Assembly: GCA_019454045.1 (NCBI GenBank)
Contig: SKCR01037660.1
Coordinates: 1 to 64,000 of the forward strand
Length of the DNA: 64,000 bases
From: Zanthoxylum bungeanum
Lineage: Eukaryota; Streptophyta; Magnoliopsida; Sapindales; Rutaceae
Reading direction: 5' to 3'
The notes beneath the pieces were generated by a model. It worked only from the letters and a program-made list of their open reading frames with translations, was not told the DNA's origin and searched no databases. Position numbers and translations under genes: made by a program. This document shows, piece by piece, positions 32,498 to 44,690 of this stretch (the first letter of the stretch is position 1; each line of letters begins with the position of its first letter).

Positions 32498-34080
32498 TGT
32501 AACATCCCCAATTTGGGAGATGCTATTGGCATGGAATATGCTGTACTATTCCCCTGAGTCTCTGACTCTCCAACCATAAACAATTAATAATACTCTTTTC
32601 TCTAATTATATATCATATGTATGGGACCGTAGCCCAAGCTTAAAAACTTAACATGCAAACTCAACATTAGTAACTGTATACATAATAACACATGCTTTTA
32701 CAATGACTATCACATAACACAGACTAAAACATAACTTCTATTTGACTCTAACTGGACAATCACTCTCTCTCACTTGAACTGGTGGACTTCATACCCTAGT
32801 GACTGCATCAGTATCCGTCCTTTCGAGCTCGTCCTCCGAGAATACCTCCAAAATAAGAAAACTGGGAGTGGGGGGGTTAGACCGTTGTACGATCTAAGTG
32901 AGTGGACGAAAAATGAAATATTGATATAAAAACATTTGGTTCGAAAACAAAAGTTCAAGAAATACTTTATATGAAAACTCTTTTTCTGTCTGAAACTCTG
33001 GGCTTCTTTTTGAAAATCTCTTATGTTTTGAACTCTTTTTAAAAACTTATCTTTTATGAAGGTTTCTTATAAAACTGTTGTTATTGAAAAACTTTATTTT
33101 CTAAAAAAAAAACTTTTTTTTTCTGGAAACTGTAACTGAAAACAATTTCTGTATCTGTTTCTGAAAATCTGACATATGGAGGCGTTACGTATCGTCATCC
33201 CTCCATACGCCTAACTAGAGCCAGGAGTGCAAATCCATAACTTTGGGGCATTACATATCACCGTCCCTTAAAGCATGCCACTACTATCCCTGAATCTAGT
33301 GGTCTTGGGGCGTTACATATTGTTGTCCCCCAAGCCGCTGAACTAGAACTAGGAGTGTGGATCTATGCTACCTTCCAAGCTCTGAAACTAGGATCTAGGG
33401 GCATCTGTCATCCCTAATCCTGAACTAGGATCTGGGGGCGTTACGTATTGCGATCCCTAGTCCTCTACATATGCATATGTGTTGTCTGTCAATTCCATCT
33501 TTGAATTAAGTTACATACTGAGGTGGCTTTTTCCCCCATGCTTCGAAAAACATAAAACTTTTGTTTTAAAAATATTTCTTTTCTAAATCATTTCTTAAAA
33601 CACGCTAAACAAAATGTAATCTGATAATGAATTTGGCTACCGCCCAAAAATCGAGAAAATAATTTTGTTCATTTGAAATAACAAACTGAAAATCAACTTA
33701 AGGGAAATGGTCCACTCACTGATTGGAATCTGTTTGGAGCTATATCGCTTCATTGAAGGAAATTGCAACTCCTGCAAAGGTCTATAAGCGGTAACTTGAT
33801 TAGACTAAAAACCATGAGATAAGTTCTGGAACTAGGCTAAACTACTAAATTCAAGTATGTGATATCGTAACTTGGTATATCATACTTGTACTAAGATGTA
33901 ATGTGTGCATGAAAATTGATACGAGACCCTAAGGGTGGTCTCTAATACGCTAGGGTGGAACTATGGTGGTTTAAAACTGTTTTGGGAAATGTTTGACCAC
34001 GCGTCGCGACGCGCATCGTTCCAGAGACATACCCAAACTTTCCCAGTATGCGTCTGACCGGCATATTCACACACGTATAA
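32498..34080 (+). mobile_element. Gypsy-like LTR fragment
   Basis: It begins TGTAACATCCCC exactly where the protease frame stops, a start common in Ty3/gypsy LTRs of plants. It has no coding region. A phrase like GGGGCGTTACRTATYG followed by TCCC recurs five times between about 33176 and 33460, and a run of A/T homopolymers lies near 33090-33130. No 3' terminus or target duplication could be found, so the right limit is only the start of the next LTR. Confidence 0.55.
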
Positions 34081-35800
34081 TGCAAGCGCACGTATCGTTC
34101 AAGTAGTGTAAATATATCGATCCCACGATGACTTAATACCTTAGCTGTTAATTTATGACATTAAATGCTTACTAGTGCCTAATAGATTGGTTGTTTGATT
34201 AGATGGTGACTTTTAAACTTAAAACATAAATTAAACAGTGCAAAAGTAAATTAAAGGAAAATTCAATATTAGTAAACTATCCAGGGTTGTGAATCCTTCC
34301 AATATCTTTTAAAGATGAAGTAGTTATCTCATGTTTGTTAATATCTTGGTTTACGAACCTGGAACACGAAACTATGCAAAAGCCTCTATCGATGGTCAGA
34401 TGCAAATACTCAATGTAACCCAATTAATCATATGTCTATGTCAACCAAGTTATCTGAATTCATTAAGATTAAGTTCCAATTGTGGCTACCCTCGCCCAAC
34501 AGGTATATGTATATCCTGTAAAGAAATCTATTAAGGGATTATATATCTTCAAGGAAGATCGTGGGCTATTAAGTCTAAGGCTGAAACCTAAAATTCCTTT
34601 GTCAAGTTTATTTTAAGTTTACCACATCAATCTTATTAATGGCCAGTTAACAAGAAGCATTAAGCTTAAGACTTAATAAATAAACCTTTATATTACCCAA
34701 ACTATAAAATAACCCCTTATAAACCGGTGATATTAGAATTCATCACAACCCCAGATAACGGATTTCGTTACGACATATATCTAAGGCTAATAAAAGCTTA
34801 AATAAAATAAAAGACATAAAGTAAATGCTTGGAAATTAAAAAGATAAAAATACAATAAAAGAAAATGCTGAGGTCAGAGGATCCACTTTTATTACTTCTA
34901 TTTTAGATATCTCCCTTATTATAATATGTTAACTTCACGTGATATTACCAACCGACCATATAGGCGGTATCCTGATTAAGTCAAATTTATAATTAATTCC
35001 AACCGACCATAAAGGCGGTATCCCATTAAGTCAGGTTTTAAATAGTTTATATATTATAATTAATGGATATTAATCTAAATATTAGTAATAAAATTTTTAC
35101 TTTTCACCCCAGCAGGGGGGAGTTACCTCATCATGCTGAATAGTAAAAACTGAAAAGTAAAGAAAAGAAAGTAAAATTACGTAAAGTAAATAAAATTAAA
35201 TACAGAAAGCTGTAAATAAACAAACAAGATACAATCTTCTGAGTATTCTTATGGAATTCCTTAGAAGAAAATATGATTTTACAAATGAAATTCAGCCTCA
35301 ATTTATACGCAAATTTTGTACCTCCGCGTCGCGACGCGTGCAACCTTGCGCCTCATGACACGCCGTTGATGTTGGACGCGTGGCACAGTTTTTCCGGAGA
35401 TGGTGACACGTGGCATCGACAGAAATATTAACTGAATTATTGGTTTGGCATCGCGACGCGTAAGGGTGTGCGCATCGCGACGCTGATGTCAGCATGACAT
35501 AAGCAATGATGAGTGTCGGCAGCATGTGATGGTGACACGTGTCCGGTGCACATTAGCAATCTATGGCGCACGTTAGCAGACGGCGCATTTTAGCACGGCG
35601 CATTTTAGTAGGAAATTTACATTTTTACCCTTTTTGTTCGTTTTTCACTGTTTTAGCCCCGAATTGCCTCTAGAGAGTCCTGTTATTTTATTTATCTATA
35701 AAATACCACAAAACACATCAAAATATTCACAAAACTAAAGAAAATATACAAAATATTTAGTCAAATGAGTGGGAAATAGTGATCTATTTACCACTCATCA
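34081..35800 (-). repeat. Athila-like gypsy 3' LTR, reverse orientation
   Basis: Read on the reverse strand it starts TGATGAGTGGTAAATAG after a GT-rich purine tract and ends ACGTGCGCTTGCA. The upstream words CTCGAGGACTAGCAAAA and TTTGGGGTG and the GCGCTTGCA end are familiar from plant Athila-type gypsy elements; that link is from memory of the family, not from a search. It contains GCGTCGCGACGC-type palindromes (35325-35338, 35448-35460, 35471-35483). No gene is present. Confidence 0.6.
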
Positions 35801-36190
35801 CACCCCAAACCTAACATTTTGCTAGTCCTCGAGCAAAACATTAAATTAAATTAACATAAACATCTTTAAAATAAAATAAAATTAAACTAAGCCACTTTCG
35901 TAGGGATCCCGATTGCATTTAGCGTATGCAACAAGCCTTTAAACCCCTATGTGTCCCTAGTGGACGAGTTGTAGTCTCGTGAGGGCTTACAGCAACAATA
36001 CCCACAAACGTCAATATAAAACTAATGCACACAAAAGCAAAAAGACAAGAGAAAAGAGAATAAACAAGTTAGTGACTAAACAAGTGAAACTCCTTATCCA
36101 AGTTAATAGTTGTTTTCTTTCTTTCTAAATTACCAAATAAGTAAATTCTCCGATTATTTTTACCATTCTCTATATACACAACCAACAAAG
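35801..36190 (-). mobile_element. 3' end of the Athila-like element with polypurine tract
   Basis: On the reverse strand, ATGTTAGGTTTGGGGTG abuts the LTR start and serves as the probable polypurine tract. About 370 non-coding bases precede it. The element is cut at 36190 by a copia LTR fragment; its coding region is not in the window. Confidence 0.55.
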
Positions 36191-36325
36191 TGTTGGACAA
36201 TTATGACCCATAGCATCACTATTTGTAAAAGACATGATGTTTTTGTAAAAATTAACTATGTGACAAAGGAAATTACTATTTTATCATTATGTAATTGGAT
36301 TACTTGGATTATGAATGATAAAAGA
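36191..36325 (+). repeat. 5' fragment of a forward copia LTR
   Basis: It starts TGTTGGACAATTATGACCCA and matches the first 135 or so bases of 30124-31822. It stops abruptly and passes into an LTR of the opposite orientation. Confidence 0.8.
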
Positions 36326-38323
36326 GTAAGTGTTCCTAGAACATGCCAAGATCGTCTAAGAGTGATTTGTGTGTGAATAAAATCAAAAGAGTTGCGGAAA
36401 ATACTCACATTGATCGGATGAGTTCAAAACTTTTTATGCATTTCGGTAGAAGCTCCATGCCTTCTTGAGTGTTTCCAACACTTGGGTGAGTTCCCCTATC
36501 ACCTTGATTCACTCCTTGATGTGCTAGCAAGAACAAATGAAAGAAAAAAAAATTGCTTCTCTAAGAGAGGCAAGGTCTCGGCAATTAGGAAGAAGGAGGG
36601 AGAGAGAGAGAGCTTTTGGTTTCTTTGTATTTTATTTTTAAAAAAACAATTACAAAAAAATCAAATCCAAAAGTTTGTAAATGCTTTTCCAAAAAGCAAA
36701 TGTGTTTTACAAGTTTTCATTAAAAAAACAACCAACCACTAACTACTTCCATCAACCAAAAGCTGAGTGAAGTTGACTAGTGATCTGACATATGGACCCC
36801 ACTTTTAATTCAAAATTCGAGTGGGCCCGCTAAAAAGATTTCGGGCTCGAGTTCGTTAATTCTGAATTAACGAATTTTTCGTTGCGACTTAACTAAATCC
36901 AATTTAATTAAATAATAATGCCTCGCAATATTATTATGTAAGTCACTTACGAATTGATTCTAAATTAATTCGTTCGCTTGAATTAAAATCTAATTTTAAT
37001 TCCGCTTTGAAATCCGATTTCATTTAATATCTAATATATTATTTTAGCCCAATTAAATAAATTAAATAGTAAAATCTAATTTAACTATTAAATTTACTTT
37101 ACCGATTAATTCCAAATTAATCGCGTTTGCTCTTCTCGACGAATTTAATCCTAGATAAATTCTCGACGTAATTAATCCCAGATTAATTCTTTCTTTAATA
37201 ATTAATTCCCAGATTAATTATTGCCGTAATTAATCCCAGATTAATTTTCTCTCTCATAATTAATCCCAGATTAATTTTCTGCTCGAGTCAAATCTCAATG
37301 GTGAATCTTCGGGAAATGACCCAAGAGATCTTTGGATATGTTGGCAGTAAATACGGTCATCGGACTATCCAAAAACGTGCATACCCGGTACCACGTTCTC
37401 ACCGATTTACAAGACATGGTTGGCTTCAAGCAAAGCATCGTGCCTACCCAATTCTCCAGAAATATTCTTTAAAGGAATATGTAATCTTTGTCAGGTGTAG
37501 TATACGTAGTATTGCGTATTACTATCCAGTATCGGATGTCACATGTTAGGCCTGAGGCTGGAATTGTGTCTACCACGTACGAAACATATATCGGATATCT
37601 GGTAACTAGTCTCTATAATCGGATAATCATGAACTTTGTCATATTATCCCGATAGCTGCAGCATACAAGAGTACCAGTTCCGTATCCTGCGTGATCATCA
37701 TCTCCATATGACTGAAGTGATACTTCCATCTTGACATCACACCCAATACACTACGATTCTCAGTATACCCAGAAGAGGCGTACACAGAACCTGTTAAAGC
37801 CCTGGACTACCAAAACCAAAGTATATTAATTGTTGCAAGTATTAGCGATGCAAGTCTCAGGTTAAGACCAAATACACCTACCCTGATTCGGATTCCCATA
37901 AACACATAGTCATACTACCAATGGGATTCCGAGGGGTCTATCCAGAGCGAAGCTGTTTCCGTACCATCGGTAAACAGAACATCCTATTACACTTGCATGA
38001 ATATCCAATACCCAAATATATGAGAACTATGTCGTTACGCTTCCATAACATGCACAAGTGTAATACTAGTCTATTCCGCATTATCGATGTCCAGTCTCGA
38101 TAATACTACGACTAGGGATATTTAATGATTAAACCTTACGTGGATTAATACCGTCTCATATCTTATTAATCTGGTACTAATCATATGGACATTTATCATT
38201 TATATATCCAGGTAATCCAATTACAAATGATAAAAGAGAAATTTCCTTTGTCACATAGTTAATTTGTACAACAACGCCATGTTCTATACAAATAGTGATG
38301 CTATGGGTCATAATTGTCCAACA
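36326..38323 (-). repeat. Copia 3' LTR, reverse orientation
   Basis: It is collinear, in reverse, with the solo LTR at 30124-31822. It ends at 38323 with the terminus TGTTGGACAATTATGACCC (element orientation), followed by a polypurine tract. The other end lacks its last few bases (CTAACA). The first hairpin unit is repeated four times here (about 37160-37275). Confidence 0.85.
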
Positions 38324-38514
38324 ATCTCCCACTTGGCCTATAGCCAATCACTCAAGTGTCTAACACCTGACTAAGTATGGGTTGCTCAAATTTCTGCTGA
38401 GAAACAGCTTTCGTCAGTGGATTTTCAAGGTTATCATCTGATGCAATTTATTCGATCATCACATCGCCACGATGTATGATCGAACGAATCAGATGAATTA
38501 GTCGAAGTACATAC
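38324..38514 (-). pseudogene. Polypurine tract and RNase H tail of a truncated copia element
   Basis: AAGTGGGAGAT (reverse strand, 38324-38334) abuts the LTR. Upstream, a damaged RNase H C-terminus aligns with 13664-13830 of the young element and has stops. It is cut at 38514 by the next LTR. Together with 36326-38323 this is the 3' end of a reverse-strand element. Confidence 0.8.
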
Positions 38515-40567
38515 TGTTGGACAGTTATGACCCATAGCGTCACTGTTTGTACAGATCATGGTGTTGTTGTACAAATTAACTATGTGACAAAGGAGATTGC
38601 TCTCTTATCATTTTTTATTAGATCACCGAGATGTATAAATGATATGAGGTCCCTATGATTTGGTCCTGGATTGAGAATGATATGAGACAGTATCAGTCCA
38701 CGAAGGATAAATCATTAAATATCCCTAGTCAGAGTATTATCGAGATTGGACATCGATAAATGCGTAAAAGACTAGTATTACACTTGTGCACGTTGTGAGG
38801 GCATAACGGCATAGTTCTCATATATTTGGGTATATGATACTCATGCAAGTGTAATAGGAGGTTGTGTTTTACCGATGGTACGGGAAACAGCTTCGCTCTG
38901 GATAGACCCCCTCGGAATTCCATTGGTAGTATGACTATGTGTCTAAGGAAGTCCGAAATTAGGGTATGTGTATTTGGTCTTAACCTGAGACTTGCACCGC
39001 TAATACTTGCGACAATCAATATACTTTGGTTTTGGTCGTCCAGGGCTTTAACAGGTTATGTGTACGCCTCTTCTGGGTATATTGAGAATCATAGTGTGTT
39101 GGGTGTGATGTTAAGACGGAAGTATCACTCCAGTCATATGGTGATGATGGTCACGTAGGATACGGGACTGGTTCTCTTAAATGCTGCAGCTATCGGGATA
39201 TTATGACTAGGTCATGTATATCCGATTATAGAGACTAGTTACCAGACATCCGACATGTGCTTCGTACGAGGCAGACACAATTCCAGCCCCAGGCCTAGCA
39301 CGTGATCATCCGATACTGGATCGAAATACACAATACTACGTATACTACGCCTGATATAGATCTTATATTCCTGTAAGGATGTTTCTGGAGAATTGGGTAG
39401 GCATGGCGCTTTGCTAGAAGCCAACCTTGTCTTGTAAATCGGTACAAACGTAGTACTAGGTACTTACATGTTCGGATAGTCCGACGACCGAATTTACTGC
39501 CAACATATCCGGGGATCTCATGGGTCGCTTCCCGAAGATTCACCGATGACGTATGACTCACACTTTAATTAATCTGGGATTAATTAGACGAGAGAGAAAA
39601 TTAATCTGGGATTAATTACGGAGATATTTTATCTGGGATAAAATATTATTTAAAGAGAGAGATAACGATTAATTTGGAATTAATCGATAAATTAATATAT
39701 TCGATATATTATACGAAATTGGATTTCGACGCGGAATTAAAATTAGATTTTAATTCGGGCGAACAAGTTAATTTAGAATTAATTCGTAAGCGATGTGAAT
39801 AGTGATTTCGCTAAGCATAATCGTTTAATTATGTCGCAACGGAAAATTCGTTAATTTGGAATTAGCGAACCCGAGCCTGAGATTGTTTGCGAGCGCATTC
39901 ACATTTCGAATTCGAGTACGGCACGCAAGTCAAATCAAGCGTCAAATCGCTAGTCGCATCTAGTGTCACATCATTCGTCAATCAAGTGATGGATGTCTTT
40001 CACTTTGAGTGATTGACACCAGTCACTATTCATTGATTGATGGGAGTTGATGTTGGTGGTTGTAGCCTTTATTGTTTGACTTTTTGAAAGCAAATAAATT
40101 GGTAAATTAATTTATTAATTGGGTAATTGTATTAGATACACATTTTTTTGGCAACCAAAACACTTATCTCTCTTCTCTTTCTTCCTCTCCCATTCACGCC
40201 CACTGTGGGCTGTTTTCTCCTCACTGGTTTGCCAAAACCGTGGGTCATGGAGAAGTAAATGTAATGATTTTGTTGCAAAATCACAAGTCCTAGCACACGT
40301 CGGAGTCTTGCGAAGGTGATAGGGAAGCCCACCCGTGAGCTTGGGATCATTTGACAAAGCTTGGAGCTTAACGAAGGACCACCATGGCCGAATCCAAGGG
40401 GAACCAGAAAGCTCACTGTCGAGAGGACCAAAGGCCAGAAAAAGAATTTTTGTTGTCCACCGCGTCGCTCAACCGATCGATGTAAGTATTCCGCAACTTC
40501 CTCGATTTGTATTCGCACGTATTTTCAATGTTTGATATGATCTTGGGATGCTTAGACAATTCCAACA
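38515..40567 (+). repeat. 5' LTR of a forward copia element
   Basis: This 2053-bp LTR runs from TGTTGGACAGTTATGACCC to CAATTCCAACA, followed by a primer site. It contains the hairpin array at 39567-39870. It is the same family as the young element, with many substitutions. Overlapping short ORFs on both strands are not genes. Confidence 0.88.
39567..39865 (+). repeat. Hairpin array in the forward copia LTR
   Basis: The inverted repeats are AATTAATC-TGG-GATTAATT (39567-39585, 39599-39617), GATATTTTATC-TGG with a 10-bp pairing partner (39624-39646), CGATTAATT-TGG-AATTAATCG (39666-39686), CGAAAT-TGG-ATTTCG (39714-39728) and GAATTAAAAT-TAG-ATTTTAATTC (39734-39756). A further imperfect one lies near 39850. 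Confidence 0.9.
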
Positions 40568-40568
40568 A

Positions 40569-40586
40569 TGGTATATATGAGCAAGG
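40569..40586 (+). promoter_or_regulatory. Primer-binding site
   Basis: TGGTATATATGAGCAAGG lies one base after the LTR end, the same spacing as in the young element. It is a diverged initiator Met tRNA complement. Confidence 0.75.
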
Positions 40587-42880
40587 TTGAGCATGAAAAT
40601 ATTTTAGGGTTAAAATTGGGTAAAATGAATTTGAGCATGATTCAATGAAATTGGATGATTTAGTATGCTTAAATGTTGTTGAATTGAAGATTGATTGGAT
40701 CAATTTCAAGAAATTTTGTTTGGAAAAATTTTCCCCAATTTTGGAAGGCTTGGCCGAAAATACATAGCCCTAAATGTCTTGGCATTTTTTGATTTTGATT
40801 CATTGGATGAGTTGGAAATAAATTGGGAATGTTGATTTAATGTTGAATTTGATTCAATTGGATTGGATTTGCAATTTGGCATAAAAAAACCCTAAAAGCC
40901 GAGACTTTGAAGCATGTGAATTGGGTTTGATTTTTGATAAAAATGTGTTGGACATGTTTTGTTTTTGATAAGCATGATTAATTGTACAAATTTGTGTTTT
41001 GGAAATATTGATTTGGGTAATTAATTGTGTAATACACATTAGTTAATTTAATTAAGAAATTTGGAATTTTTGGAATTAAATTATTTGGGCTTAAATTGGA
41101 TTTGGGCTTATAATGTTGTAAATGGGCTAATTGGGCTTGGTTGTACCAAGATGGGTTTAGGCTAAATTGTTTGGATCCAATTGGGCCCAAAACCGCTTCC
41201 ATAAAGCCCAAATGCGACTAATGGACCTTAATAAATTTAATTGGGCCTAATGGGCCTAAATTGATTTCTAGGCTTATGGGGTAATTCCTGGATTGGACTT
41301 TGGTTATTGGGTTTAACCCGAGTTGACCAAAATTCCACGCCTTAAAGAAATTAATTAAAAGCCCATTGGACTTTAATTAAATAAACGTTGGACGTTAATC
41401 GGGCTTTGAGACCCATAACGATTAAATTGGAATTTAAGTCGTAAAGGTTTATTAATAAAGTGTAGTATTTAATTTGGAATTAAATAGTGAATTAGTATTA
41501 AATACATATTAGATTGGATTTAATTTTGTAGTTTAATTTAATTCATGAATTCGTACTTTGAGTACGTATTCGCAAAATGAGTTTGACTCACGCAAAATCA
41601 AATCGTTATTTGAACATTGGATGGTCACTAATTATCAGATTAATTAATTTGATTAGATTGATTGATAACATGCTTGTGTGAATACATGGTTGCGATGCAT
41701 GAATAATGTATATCAGATGGATATTAGATGGGTGGGGCAATTTTAGAAATTGTTGTAATAAATTTGGAATTTATTAATTGGACCTGCGTGTCCAGCCTTA
41801 TTACCTCCTTACTCTTTGTATACTCTTCTCACCTATTCCCCTCAATGTAAATGAGGTTTCTTTAGAAGTTTAGTGTAACGGGTAGAAGAAATATTTGTGC
41901 TAGCGGGAGAGAGGAAAGGGAGAGATTTGATCTAGGATCAATGTGTTAAGTATCTATCTGCATATCATTATTATTTATTTATACGCGCTTTATTATGTGT
42001 TTAGAATGCATGTTTAAGGGTGTATGATGATGAGACCTTAACAAGATAATAAATTGGTTTCCAATTTGCACGCGAAAAACCCTCACAAATATTAAGCGTT
42101 TTTCCTTCCATTGAGTGATTCTTACTCAAGATCTAAGACTGGCATTGGTTTGTTGGCCAAAGTCAAGGCCTTTGTCCGTCGAGGATGTGTTTGAATCACG
42201 AGAGCTTTGTTCCATATCGGTGTCTTGTCCAAGTTGTGGTTTGTTGGCCAAAGTCAAGACCATTTCTTGTCCATCGACATTGATTACAAAGCTTTCCATG
42301 GTCAATGGGTCGCACTTAACTGGGATCACTAAGTTTGTTGTGCCAAAGCCAAGGCTTGGTTGATTCAGAGGAAAAAGGTTAGGCAATATATTGGATATAT
42401 TGGCATATATATTGTATATATGTTTCGAACTTGGATGTCCCCCTACTGGATCTAGGAATTGGATTGGATCCAATTGATCTTAGAGATCTACCTAGTTAAT
42501 TATCATACAATTTGTTGGCCAAAGTCAAGATTGTGCGATATTTAACGGGATCCTAGCCCACTAGGAAACACGGTTTCCCGAGTACTCGACAGAGGGTTAG
42601 AGGCTCGCCGAAAAATAGTGGGAGGCAAGAATTGAATTTGCAATATTCGTTTAATTACTTGCCATACGCGCTCAAACAAATATCATTCGTCAAATCAATT
42701 AAATGTTAGCTGGACTAATATTTAAACGTTGTTTTAATTAACAGTTGGACTGTATTCAAACAAATAAATTATAGTTGATTAAATAGTTGGACTATAATAA
42801 TCATTCTAATAACTAGTACCTAAATCGTTGATTAAATAGTTGGACTATTAAAATCAAGATAAAATTGAAAGATTGACATT
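40587..42880 (+). other. Leader of the forward copia element
   Basis: It is non-coding and collinear with the leaders at 9240-11290 and 17620-19810. TTTGTTGGCCAAAGTCAAG words occur at 42149, 42239 and 42511, with a variant at 42335. TGGGCTTAAATTGG-type words cluster at 41060-41380. Small frames in this stretch are shadows. Confidence 0.72.
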
Positions 42881-44690
42881 TAAAACATAATCCTAGGGAA
42901 AATGTACTTAAATGGTTTAATTTTTCAAATTAGGAATAAAGTTTCAGGATGGTCCTGGAAAATAATAAGTTACTTTATTTGATAAAATAACATATTATGC
43001 CTAAGCCCGGAGTTAAGCAAATAGTAGAGCATAATCTTTGGAAGATTTATGTAATGATAACTTAAATGCTTAATCCATTAAGCTTGTTGTAGTATACTCC
43101 TTAATTTCTTAATCAGAACTAAGGATTAGATCCTTAAAGTATGATACTGAAATTGAAGGATCTTCATAAATCTATACTTAGATTTTAGAAGTAAATATTG
43201 CAATAATAAACTCTTGGAGAGTTAATGGCTAATCTCAAGGAGACAAAGTCAAAGTTTGCAATAAGGCAAGTAGCGCAAGGCGCACCTACTTCGATATTCC
43301 GAAAGGCCAAGGCTTGGCCAAAGGCTTCTGGAATGTGAAAAGGGCAAAGGCAAAATCATTATAATCTTCTGGGAAGATAAAAGGACATATCCCAAAATGT
43401 CTGCCTAAAATGTGGCAAACGGGATCGCGGAAGCGTGACTGCCATTTGGACAAAGCAGACATGAAGGAATTGAAGACGAGCAAGGCTCTGACTTCAAATA
43501 TGTTTGTCAAAATTATGTTCACTACTAGTGTTAAAATTGGATTTTAAATACTTAGTGTGATACATAAATATATATTGATGTTCAGAATCTGCTATGAGCA
43601 GGATACTGACTCCAGTTGAGATTAATCTGCGAATTGGAAACGGGATGAAAGTCACTGTTTAACCGTAGATACCTAAATTTAGGAACTACCCTCGGTGTGT
43701 GCCTAAATTTGGAAACGGTTATAATGTAACTAGTTTGACTAGAAACATTATCTCTATATCAGTGTTTAACCCGCTGCAGGTGAACCTTTATAATCTAGAA
43801 CACTAAAGTATTTTATTATATAAAGATAATATTGAGATAAACACATTAGATGTGAATAACAAAATTTATATTTTGAATATAAATAAATCTCAAACATATA
43901 ACAAGACAAACAAATAGCTTAAACTGATTTGATCAGAAGAAACTCAGTTGTGGAATTGTTGTCTGGGACACAATTAAACAAGAATCGTATATCCACACTT
44001 TTGAAGAGTGGATACTAGGACAAATTTGATTCTATTCAAATAAAGTCTATGAATCTAGTTTATTGGGCAAAGTGCCTATAACACATTTACTTGGTAAAAG
44101 TGCCAATGCCACCGATCTGTTAGCCCTAGTTCATAGTGAAGCAAGTGGGCCCATATCTAGCTAGGCTAGAGGTGGATATGAATATTTCGTGACCTTTACG
44201 GATGTGGCATCGCGTTATGGTTATATGTTTCTTTTGAAGAACACAAATCGGAAACTTTTATAGTTTCGACGCGAAATAGACAAACAGATCGGCTAAAGTA
44301 TTAAATCATCGCGGTTAGACCATGATGAAAATACTTAAGCAATAAGTTTCTAATATACTTGAAAGAGTATAGTATTCTTTCAAAGAAGACTCCTCCCGGA
44401 ACACGTCATTTTGACGGTGTGTCCGAACAGAGTAACCGAATTTTGTTGGACATGATAAGGTTAATCATGAGTCGCTCTGAGCTACCATTTCCTTCAACGG
44501 AAACACATAAACAGTGCAGAACTTATTTTGAATAAGGTTCCATAAAAATCTGTTTGACAGATTTCATATCAGATATGAACAGGAAAGAAACCAGGTTTCT
44601 CATTCCTGAAAGATTTGGGAATGCTAGGCATATGTTTGGATGATACCAAACTAAAGCCATAGGAATAGTTCTATATCTTTATAATAGATG
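42881..44690 (+). pseudogene. Degenerate copia gag-pol remnant (gag to integrase)
   Basis: This is the forward counterpart of 6287-8960. It begins with a gag start near 42889, has the same non-gag AT-rich replacement at about 43000-43230, then a gag end and zinc-knuckle segment whose first cysteines (CLKCGK, about 43402) remain. Protease and integrase regions follow to about 44650. It stops in the integrase C-terminal region, before RT, where the forward element at 26092 resumes. Shared derived changes with 6287-8960 (for example ACACGTCA-TTTGACGGTG in integrase) show common descent from a defective copy. Confidence 0.75.
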
